Source of the DNA: Bicyclus anynana
Taxonomy: Eukaryota > Arthropoda > Insecta > Lepidoptera > Nymphalidae
Length of the DNA: 64,000 nt
NCBI RefSeq assembly: GCF_947172395.1
Contig: NC_069097.1
Location: forward strand, 10,090,142 to 10,154,141
Reading direction: 5' to 3'
Shown here: positions 49,070 through 61,000 of the stretch, piece by piece
How positions within the stretch are numbered: the first letter of the stretch is position 1
Layout of the letters: every line of letters starts with the position of its first letter
Position numbers and translations under genes: made by a program
Notes under the pieces: model-generated
What the model was told of the DNA's origin: nothing
What the model saw: the letters and a program-made list of their open reading frames with translations, nothing else
Database searches by the model: none

Positions 49070-52000
49070 GTTGTTGATTGAGCATTTTCTTAATAATAAC
49101 AATGTAATGTAGCAATGTAACTAAACTTTACGTATCCAGGAGAGGCATTTATTTCCGAAGAGTCACCATTGTATAATCTTTATTATATTTACAGTCAAAA
49201 TCTGAAGGAAAAAGGACAACTCTACTCATATTTTTAGTCTTAAAAACCGGTAATGTTTTCGAAGTCATTTAATATTTTTTATGAAGTGATATTATTCAAT
49301 GTGTAGGTACAAATAAATCCATCCAGATATTATATTCATCTATGAAATTAAATTATTCAGCTCAACATTGTTTTGATATGTCTTCGTCTTGTGTACAATA
49401 TGTATATGCAGGTCTTGACTTTATGACATGCATGTTGTTTATTTCTAAGAATTAATTTCAAAAGACCTGAAACTTTTACAATAATAGCCAATAACCATTT
49501 TATACCGAGCCTCAAATTACTTTACAATAAAGCTGAGCTGATCTATCTATATTCTTCAAGGGGTTGCTGTATCACATTGACCCCTTTCAATCTATTGTGA
49601 TCTTCACTGACTAGATTTCCCTCCAATACTGGTTGCCACTAGGTACAGTTACAGTGTTTCCTCTGCCTTTAGGCAGAGCATGCACAAATCTGTGTCCAGA
49701 GCTTAAGGTTGAACATCCGTCTACTAAGCCTACAGTGTCCAGTCAGTGCCCGCACTAAGATACATACTGAATGCTATAGTTGTGTTCTTATTGAAGGGTT
49801 GTACCAGTGCTTCGGAGTGATTAATTCCTGGAAGTTTTCTCTAGCTAATGGTTGTGTCATAGTAACAATAGGTTAACTGAGTAAGTTTGGACAGGCATTT
49901 AGGTATACCACAAAAAGGCTCAGGTCCTATCTGTGGTATCCTAGCCCCTAGTTTTGCAAGTTGGTCTGCTATTTCGTTGCCAACTATTCCTGCATGCCCT
50001 GGAACCCAACAAAGGATCTTCTTGTTTCCTGGGCCTTTTCCACACTTAACCACTAAGGGTTGGCTGTTGTTATTCGGTCCATTTGGTGCTGTTCCCTGCT
50101 GGAGTCACACCAGCTAACTGAGCTCACTCCAGAAGCTTAGCAGGCCACGCAGGTCACCAAACACCTCATGGAGTGTTGCTGCTGAGCCTGTGCAGAGAAT
50201 GTGTGCTGCGCGTTTTTCAGTTACACCTCTGCACCTATATTACATGAGTACTGTTTATAAACAAACCAATTCAAAATGAAGAAAGGCTGTAGTATAGGCA
50301 GTCTTCATCCTCCATGCATACTTTGCACAGAGGATTGTCTGCCCTATTGTTGTGTTCCGCAACAAAGGAGCAGAAGGATTTCCAGTAGTTTTCAACAAGC
50401 CTAAAGGTAATAACCTCAGCGGACAAGGCTGAATGAGCCGCTTAGCTGTCAGAGTGTATATAATAAATTGTTCTGTTAACATAGCATTTTGCAGCAAGGA
50501 TTCTGCACAAACAATACTGGTATGCACCTCTGCCTGGAAGTTGGAGGTATAAGTGCCAGGTTTCGGTGTATGTTCAACCTGAGCTTATCTCCATAGGTTC
50601 CACATTTTTTGCCTGACTTGGAGCTATCAGTGTAGCACTTTAGCCACCTGTCCTGTTTGTGAATCTTAACAGTGTACCTTTGAAAGTAGTAGTTTGGGGT
50701 CATAGTATCTGATGACATCCCCAAAACTGGAAAGCAGTCACCTATTTCTGGCATTTCACTCCGTACATGCCCACTATTGCCACAATTTCCAAGTAAAGAA
50801 AGTTTTTCGAGTTTGTGTTTGTTGGTGAATAGATCAATTACTGTTTTGCCTACATTCAAAATCAAGTTTTTTTTTTACACCATCATCTTCTTCAATGGTG
50901 TTATGTGCTTTCTGTATCAGGTACGAAAGAGTGTATGGCAGTTTCCTCTGCCTCTGCTCAGTGATTACCAGGTCATCTGCATATCCCTGAGAATAAGTGC
51001 GTTCAGCCATCTAACAAAAATTAGCACTTAAAATTTTCTAGTAGAAGATATAGTATCTGCCCTAAACCGCAGACTGAAATAGCTTAACTATAAGGGTTCC
51101 TTGTTGACTATGGAATACAAAAGGCAATGTAATGACTCCATCCAGACAGGAGACCAGAGTAGGTGGTGCAAATTAAAATACAACTGTATGTGCTTGGAAA
51201 GCCTTGCTATTCAACATCTGTTAATACTTGATACACAGTCAAACATTGCCACCCTAAGAATGACAACCCGATATAGTACAAAGTAGTGGGTCTAAGTCCT
51301 AAATCTCACTTCTATAAGGAAGATTACAATAGACCAATAATAATTGAAAACAAAACTTGAATTAGTGAATAGTATTATTAAATGGATACAATTTAATTGT
51401 TTTGTGTTTGAACAATTTATGCATAATCATCATTGCCTTATTTTATACACACTGCCAAAAATATGTATGTATTTAAGGAAAAATGGATGGAGGAAAATGA
51501 TAAAGTTAGTTTAAGTGTCTGGATGTTTACTAAAAGAGTTTTTCATTACAGAGTTCAAATGGTATCTATATTGGACTAAAAAGAATACCAGCAAATGTGC
51601 CATATGTATGTACTGAAAAAGATCTCATTGGTTTTGGATGGACTGTTGGAGCTCCACTTGCAAAAGTCAAAGATGAAGAGAAATATCTTTTTAAATTAGA
51701 AAAATGCACTACATCTATCACAGACAGATTAAAATTTCAGGATGATGTTTTACATGATATAGAAGAAAAAATTTCATCCCTTGATAAAATAAAAACCAGT
51801 CCCAAAACAAATGAACTGTCACCTGTAATCAGGCCAAGGTTGCAATTAAAACGGAAATTACAACTTAAGTTTGAAAATGATGAAGTATTAGATCCAAATT
51901 TAAAACAGATCCGTGATGATGTTATTAACATTGTATCAGACAGTGACAATGAAACAAATACAAGAGAAGAAAGTGCTGCAAAAAAAATCAAGTTGGAAAC

Positions 52001-55000
52001 AGTAATAGAAGAAGATAAATCTATAACAACTATTAAGCATGAAAATGAAGATTTTGGGTATGAAGCATTTAATGTCAAACAGGAGTATTTTGGTTACAAT
52101 GATGAAGCTATAGAAATAACCAGTGACAGTGACAGTGAATCAGAACATTGGATAAGAAGGCTGTCTCAAAATTCACCAGGCAAAGCATTGAAAAGTGTTG
52201 TAAAAGAAAGATTAACAGAAACACAACCTGAAGATGGCTCTTATAGTCAACTAGATGATGTATTTGAAATTGATGATGAAGTGTTTGAAATTAGACATGA
52301 TGATGAGGACGAGGATATTGATTATTTAGATGATTTAATTATGATTCCGCCAGAACCACCAGCTGACCATCCTTGTATTGAAGAAAATTCTGATGTACTA
52401 CCTACAGAAATACAGCCTATAACTATAGGAAAACCTAACACAGAACTGAAAAGTATAAGTGATTCTAATAATTTAAAAGACATTACAAAAACAGCTGTAC
52501 CACATTCTATACTGAATAATTTTCACACTGAGAAAAATTCTACCAAAGAACTGGAAAATACCTTTTGTCCTATTTCATTGGATATAATAGATGGGAGTAG
52601 TTCTAATAATGACCATACCAACACTACAGAAAATATTCTTAAAACGGCTGTACCACATTGTATATTGAATAATATTCAAACTGAATTAAAAACGACAAAA
52701 AAATTGGAAAAAACCCTTTGTCCCATTGCATTGAATATGAAAGATGGGAGTAGTCCAAATAATGACCATACCAATATTAATCAAAATCTTCTTAAATCTG
52801 TGACTCCTTTACAACAAAACATTAGTACAACAAAAAAGACACAAATGATAGAACCACTCAACAAAACAACCACAAAAAAATCCAAATCTTCTAAGAAGGA
52901 TTCACCAAAATGTAAGTTTATTATTCCAATTTCTTTCAATATCGTAATGTATCTCATTACGCACATGTACCGTCATGTAAAGATAAATTCACATGTGCCG
53001 TAATGTAATATAAAACCTTTTTCATACGTCTAATAACGAACGGTACTTTTTAAAATCTTAGCAAAGAGTTTTTATGTCAGAAAAGTACTCAACATTTTAT
53101 GAATAAAATTAACTTTGTGAGATAAAATATAATAAAAAAACATTTTATTCTTTAAGTTTAATAATTTTGACAATAAATGTCAACCATTTATCTAAATCAG
53201 AAAAACAAAAATATTAATTTACTTTATAATTAATACTGGCTGTTGTTGGTGCATTTGTCTAAAAAAAAGCAATCGCTGGTGTGCGCACTTCGTTATCTGT
53301 GCAAAAATGACCACTTAAAAAAAGTGTCAACTAAGCCTATTGAAGTTTTTGAAGTAAAACCTGTTTACGCTTTTGAGAGTTGAGATAAAGAAGTACTTCA
53401 GTTGTGTAGTTTAAAGCACACTTGTTTTATTTATAAACACTTGTACTTCATAGGTATGTTGATTGTGTACTAACACGCCACTGGCCTGCACTTCATAGAT
53501 ACCAATTTTGCAATTCATACAATTTGTAAGTATAATAGTGTCTACTCCAGTTAAAAACCTTGTGTACTCATATTTTTCCCTTATTTACATTTCCAGATAA
53601 ATCTAAATCTTCCCATAAGTCAGACAAAGCAAAAAAAGAATCTTCATCACCTAAAAGAAAAATAACAGACTCACAAAAGGAAGAGCGAAAGAAAAAACTC
53701 AAGCAGATAGCTTGTAAAGATAAAGATAAAGATATTGAGGAATCCAGTAAAGATACAACAAATAACGCACCTAAGACTGTAGTTAATGCAAAAATAACTA
53801 CAGTAAATCGGGGAGCTTTTCTTAGTGATGTTAATCAAGCTACTATCAAACCTACAAAAAGAAAAACAAGTCCACAGAAAGAAAAAGATATAAACGATGT
53901 AGAATTACAAACTAAGAATGAAAAAAAAATAAAGACTTCAAAATCCACCAGTAAAAGTAAACGTGAGAAGGTTACTTCAAATGAATCAGAAAAAACTAAT
54001 GGGAAATGTGAGCAAAAATCTCCGTCGTCAAAATCTACCAGTAAAGATAAACGTGAGAAGGTTACTTCAGATGAATCAGAAAAAACTAATGGGAAATGTG
54101 AGCAAAAATCTCCGTCGTCAAAATCCACCAGTAAAGATAAACGTGAAAAGGTTACTTCAGATGAATCGAAAAAATCTAATGCAAGATGTGAGCAAAAAGC
54201 TCCAGCGTCGTCCAAACGTGATAAGATTATTTCAGATGAATCCAAAAAAACAAGTGTGAGATGTGAGCAAAAAGCTCCCTCAAAATCCACGAAGAAAGAT
54301 AAACGTGAGAAGGTCATTTCAGATGAATTGGAAAAACCTAAAGAGCAGAAAGCCCCCGTCGTTAAGTTCGACGCTAAGCGAGATACATTAAGAGGGGTCG
54401 ATTCAGATAGCAGAATACCTTTCAAAAGTCTGAAGCCACTGACTGAAAGTGAAGAATCCTGTTTAGGTAAACCTGTGTCTATAGTAGGACCGCTACCACC
54501 CAAAAAGCCAAAGAAGAGTGTCAGATTCTCTATTGCTCCACCTACTGTATTTGAATTTCAGATTGAACCTGGAAATAAAATGAAGAAAACAAGTTCTGTG
54601 AAAACAACATTAGTAGATGTACACAAGAAGCAAATGTATTCATTGGAAAAGATAACACTAATCACAATCCTTCGCTGGAACCCTCATTGGCTTCTTGAAC
54701 AAAAAAATATAGCTGCTCCTCCTCCAATATTAAGTCATAAAAATGAACCTATGACTGTGTGCCAATCCTTTAATAGTCATAAAGATTATGTCCGGTAAGG
54801 GTTGCTTTAATTTGCTGTTTTGAGTCTTTTCTTTTGTAAGGAATATTTGGCATATCTTTTATAATTTCCCCTCCAACTATTTGAGAAAGACTGCTAGGAG
54901 TGGGTACGACAATAGACCAACGGGGCGGGGTTCGAACCACCACCCCTCGGTGATGAGTCTCCAGCACTCTTACCGTTGAGCTATTGAGGGTATAAAACTA

Positions 55001-58000
55001 TTTGAATAATCCCTATTATGCATTGCGATCATCTCATGAGCTGCTGGTACGTAAAAATGCCTTATGTTTTACTAGCTGACGCCGTGCGTTTTCACCCGCG
55101 TTGTTCCCGATCCCGTAGGAATACGGGGATAATATATAGCCTATATCCTTCCTCGATAAGTGGGCTATCTAACACTGAAAGAATTTTTCAAATCGGACCA
55201 GTAGTTCCTGAGATTAAACCAAACAAACAAACTCTTTAGCTTTATAATATAAGTATAGATGACTTTTTTTAATTACAGAGTAATTGGAGACTTGCTACTT
55301 ATGGAAATTTGGGAATGTATCACACAAGCATTCAATCGGCCGTCTAATAATCATATAGAGTTACAATTTCGAATTGAATCGTGTCCATTGGAACCACCCG
55401 CTCAAGATAGACACATTAATTTATCAAATATGGTCGTTAACTGTAAGTACGATAACATTCAATAGTGATTTGTAAAGATAAAGATACTTATATCAAGAAC
55501 ATTTAAGCTTAGATGGTTTACGTACTGTAATATAGAACATTATTAAAGTGTGGTAAGCTGAAAATTACAGCCGAGGCGATATTGCAGGCAGCAGGGGCTG
55601 TAATTAATAAAGCGCACGTATGTCATGCGACATTTTATAACACATTTGCGAGGAAACACACTTTCTGAAAATAAATTTGCATCTTTGCCTGTTTTCCGTA
55701 TGATGACATTTTGACGCGCTTGTCATTTTTACACAGATAGTGCAAATGCACCAAAAACAAACAGTATTATACATAAAGTAAATTAATATAATTTGTGTTT
55801 CTGTTATAGACAAATGGTTGTCATTTATTGTCAAAAATATTAAAATTAAAGTGTTGAATGTTTATTTATTATATTGTATCTCGCAAAGTTAATTTTATTC
55901 ATGAAATTTAGAGCACTTCTGTTAGGGTTCCGAACATACTGTTATTGTCAGGTATAGGTTCTTATGACAGGAAAAATTTTAAAAAATTGCGCGGAAAATT
56001 AGAAAAAGTGGCAGGGTATTTGAGGGCAAAGTAGTTGAATGTTTACATCGAGTTAAAAGTCGGGGGCGTCCGCTAGAATAAATATACTATGTATGTAAAA
56101 GTTGAAAGCTTTTGGGTAGTAAAACTAAACATTGAAGACGGATCGAAGAGATGGATCTTTTTTTTTAATTTGTTCACTCTTATGGCAGGTTAGAGCAGGA
56201 GAAGCCTCTTCACAATACGCGCCATCTTTTAATGCCTTCTATAACCGACTTCTTAAGTTCTTTTAAGCTTTTCGCTATAAGATATTGAATAGATATTTCA
56301 GAACAAAAATAGTTGACTAAATACAAAAAAATATTATTTTCAGTATCATTGCCGACGTCTGAAATGAAGCATTTACCAAGAATCGGAGATATATTAACAC
56401 TGGATTTTGGTCCTGAAAACGCTAGAACTAGCAGATTCGTCTATGTACACAATTTGAGACATCTACCATCACCTCCAAGTAAGTCTTTTGTTTTTTTTTT
56501 TTATTTTTATTCTTTACAAGATAGCGGTTGACTACAATCTCACCTGATGGTAAGTGATGATGCAATCTAAGATGGAAGCAGGCTAACTTCTTAGGAGAAG
56601 GATAAAAACCCACACCCCTTTCGATTTCTACACAACGTCATACCGAAATCCTAAATCGCTAGGCGAGTTGACGTCAGTGTAGGGGTAGGGTAGAATTTGG
56701 GTAGGGGTAGTTTTGGTAGGTAAGGTTAGGGTAGAGTGGGAGTAGGAAAGGGTAGGTGTAGGGAATATAGGTATAGGATAGGGGTAGTGAATGAGTCAAA
56801 ACTAAGGTTGACCGGGTCCGCTAGTATACCATTTTATTTATTTAATAAATAAAATGGTATACTAGTATACCATAATATTATAAAGAGAAAAGATTTGATT
56901 GTTTGTTTGTATGTATTTAAAAGGCTCCGAAATTACTAAACCGATTTGAAATAATCTTTCTATGTTGGAAAGCTACACTATCTTTGAGTGCTATAAAATA
57001 AAAAAGGGATCCTTCCTAATACTCGAATAATGTAACGCAAGGTGTAAAAAATTACCTATTTAGATGTAGAGATCAGGTTGGAAAGGGGTAGGGCATGAGT
57101 CAAAGCGAAGCTTAACCGGGTTCGCTAGTCTACTATTGTAGGAGCTAGAAGGTAATCTCTGGATCTACTGAACCAATTTTGAAAATCCTTTTACCTCTAG
57201 AAACTCACGCTTTTATTACTGGAACGTCACGCACAAGCAAATCGCTTAGATAGCCGCAACACAAAGGAGGAACAAACATACACACAAACCTTCGCCTTTA
57301 TAATATTAGTGTGATAGTATAAAATCTTTTTAACATAAAAATTAAACCGACTTCAAAATCACAACACTAAAAAACGAAAAATAACATCGTAAGACAACTT
57401 TCTGATCACTTTGAATGTGGTGCCAAGCCAGTGACGTATTAATTAAAGCTGTTTCTGAAAAAACCACTGTAAAGAAATGTCTTTAGATCCTAACACTTTA
57501 TCGGCTTAAGTTAATGCATCACCCTGTTGGCACCGCCTTCAAAGTGATCAGAAGGTAGCATATACGATGTTATTTTTCGATTTTTAGTTTTGTGATTTTG
57601 AAGTTAGTGTAATTTTTATGTTTAAAAGATTTTATTTTTCTGTTTTTAGTGTGTGAACGAAAGGGAAGTTTTGTTATTTTCATTTCAACACAGAACTACT
57701 GAACCGATTTTGATGAAAATTAAATGGCACCAATCTGGAAGTATACTTTTTCATAAAAAAGAAATGTAATGGTAATATTTTGTTTCCAGACAACATCAAT
57801 TCGTTCTATAGCATATCGCTGAATGCAACATACACAGAGAAAATGAAATGTCTAAAGCCCGGAGAACTAGTCATCGGCCGTTCTTTGGCATGTATAAAGA
57901 ATGAATTGTTTTTGTTTGAAGCGATCGAATACTTGGCTGACTCCCCTCTGTGTAGAGCCATTTTGTGTCCACAACCTGAACAGTATTCCAGAACTGAACT

Positions 58001-61000
58001 CTACGATAATATCAATTTAAATTCACAGGTAATTTGTGTTTTTGACAACAAATGCAGATTTTTTTTAAGTGTATAGATAATTAAGAAAAAACATAAGAAA
58101 AAAAACATCGTTTATCCAATCGGCCTAAGATATCTCGACCCAGAAATATCGCAGTCACTTCGATTGAAATGGCACTAAAGAGATGGGACTGGGGCAGTGC
58201 CGCTATTGGTCGACATTTGTCTATTTCTCTTCACGAGATTATATTGTTGACGCATGCTAATACTACTGGACTACTGGTGGTGATAAGTTATAGGTATTAA
58301 ATAAAGAGTCAGGCTGATATTAATTGGTTTTCAATTTGATAGTAATAGTACATTATGATATAAGTGCGGTAAGTTGAAAATTACAGCCCAGGCGATATTG
58401 CAGCTCGAGCCAAAGGCGAGAGCTATAGTAAGGAAGCAAAGGCTGTAATTATCAAAGCGCACATATGTCACACGACGTTTTATAACACATTTCCGAGGAA
58501 TCACACTTTGAACACACTTTTTGAAAGTGAATTTGCATCTTTGCCTGTTTTCCATATGATGACATTTTGATACGCTTGTCATTTTTGCACAGATAACGAA
58601 GTGCGCACACCAGCTTTTGTTTTGTTAGACAAATGCATTAAAAACAGCCAGTATTACTCATAAAGTAAATTAATATTTTTGTGTTTCTGATACAGATAAA
58701 TGGTTGACATTTATTGTAAAAAAATTTAAAATTAAGAGTTAAATGTTTTTTCATTATATTTTATCTCACAAAGTTAATTTTATTCATAGAATATTGAGTA
58801 GATACTTTTCTTTTTTATATTACATTACGGCACATGTGCAAAATGAGATACATTACGATATTGAAATTGGTAAAATAAGCGATACGTTACGAGCAAATGT
58901 GTTATAAAATAATAAAATGAAATATTTTTAGATTTTGTGGAATAAAATCTTTTTGACCTTTAACTTTTAAATAATTAAATATAAATCCATGATCATTGTG
59001 ACAAATTGCAGTGGACGATGGATTTGAACCCGAGTCAAAAGCTGGCAGTCAAGAACTCTGTGAGCGCAGCGCTCGGGGATAGGCCCGCCATTCAGATGGT
59101 GCAGGGACCGCCTGGCACAGGTATGCTATGGTGTCCGCCCCATTAGTGCTTTGCGTCCAATGATTAATTTTATACTAGAGGTGGCCCGCGACTTGGTCCG
59201 CGTGGAATTCAGTTTTTCGCAAATCAAATTCCGGGATGAAAAGTAGCCTATGTGTTAATCCAGAGTAAAATCTAATTCCATTCCAAATTTCAGCCAAATT
59301 GCTTCAGTAGTCCCAGCGTAAAAGAGGAACAGACATACTTACACACTTTCACACTTACACACAATCTTTCACCTTTATAATATTAGTGTGATTATTCTTA
59401 GCACAGAGTTAGGGTAGTTAGTTATCGATCAAATACTTAGTTATTTAAAACTACTTACATATAGGTCTCATAATTATCAGCCTATTTCAACGACTCCTTA
59501 AAGGAGAGAGGATATGGAGTTTAGACTCACCACACACAACCATATAAGAGGAACCAACATACTTACACACTTATACACTGTGTGTGTAAGTGATGAAAGT
59601 TACACACTTACAGTTACACTTACATACAAACTTTCGCCTTTATAATATTAGTGTAAAGTGTGATAGTATGATGTGATGTGATGTGACTATAGATATGTTT
59701 GCTTTGAGGCATTTGGCGACCTGGGCGGCCTGCTAACCTTCTGGATCGATCTCGGCTGGCTGGAGTGACTCTACTGGGGACCAGTACCTAATAGACCGAC
59801 GTACAACGGACAACCCTCAGTGGCCAAGTGCGGAAAAACCCCAGGAAAAAAGAAAAAGAAGATGTTACGTGCTTACAAAATCACTGCAAAAAGTGATCCA
59901 ATTTTAGCGACTCCACTGAGCTTACATATAATGTAAGTCCATGTGAACCTCGTCAGAGGTTTCAACGGATTGATGGACAAGAGAAAAAGCAGGGAGAAGA
60001 AATTGCGATAGCGAAGCTTCAGTGCGACGACGGACAGTGTTCTATGAAAAACCTGTATTGTGTGAATTATATTGTATTTTGTATAACACTAATTGAAACA
60101 ATTTTTTTTCTGTTAAAGGCAAGTCGTCGGTTATTTGCGCCATAGTAATGACATATTTGTTCGATCTTTCGGGCAAGAAACGTCAAAACACCGGCAAGAT
60201 CCTCATATGTGCCACAAGCAATGCCGCCGTAGACGAACTGGTCATCAGGCTGCTCAAAATCAGACAAAACCTGCCAAAATGTAAATATATATTTTTACAT
60301 CTTATAATGTCTTATAATAAGCATTTAAGTGACTAGTTTTTTACCTGATTGCCGAATAATAAAGCACGTTAACGTAAACAGACAGAATAAAAATATGAGA
60401 CGTAGACAAAGAGAGTAATGAAAAAATAATATAAATCTGTAACTCTGAAACTGAAAGACTTTCCATACAAACTTTCAACCCCTTTTTCACGCCTTTCTCT
60501 TTTTATTTTAGGGCAAAATCATCCTATGTTCTGCTCCAAGGTCCCAGTTATCATAATACCAAAATTCATCTTGATTGATTCAACCGTTTAGCCGTGAAAA
60601 AGTAACAGACAGACTTACTTTGCATTTTTAATATTAAGTTTGGAAGTATGGAGTCAGTTACAATTTTTCGCAACACATTTAGCATCTTACTCCCCAAGTC
60701 CAGCGTACGCAAAGATGTTTTGTTTCAAATATACTGTGCCCCGTATTTTGACCAACATTTTTTTTAATTCTTGTAAGAATTGAGATACGTAACCATAAAA
60801 GTAAACAAAATTTACATGTAATGGTGATATTCTTTAGCGGAGCGGTTCCGTATGGTGCGCGTGGGGCGGCTGGAGGCTATGCACGAGCAGGCGGCCGACG
60901 TCAGCTCGCAGCGCCTCGCGCAGAGGGGTGCGTTGGACGCGGGGCGCGGGCATCCCGACGGGGTCAACTCATTAGCTAGCGAGGAGGTATGCACGAGCAG

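Noticed and set aside
51737..52078. 113-codon minus-strand frame
   Set aside because: Antisense of the acidic coding region of exon 2.
52912..53003. Continuation of the exon 2 frame to a stop
   Set aside because: The donor AAAAT|GTAAGT is strong, the next exon continues in phase, and the extension is repeat-derived.
53835..54503. 222-codon open frame on the minus strand
   Set aside because: Antisense shadow of the repetitive exon 3. Its periodicity mirrors the lysine/serine repeats.
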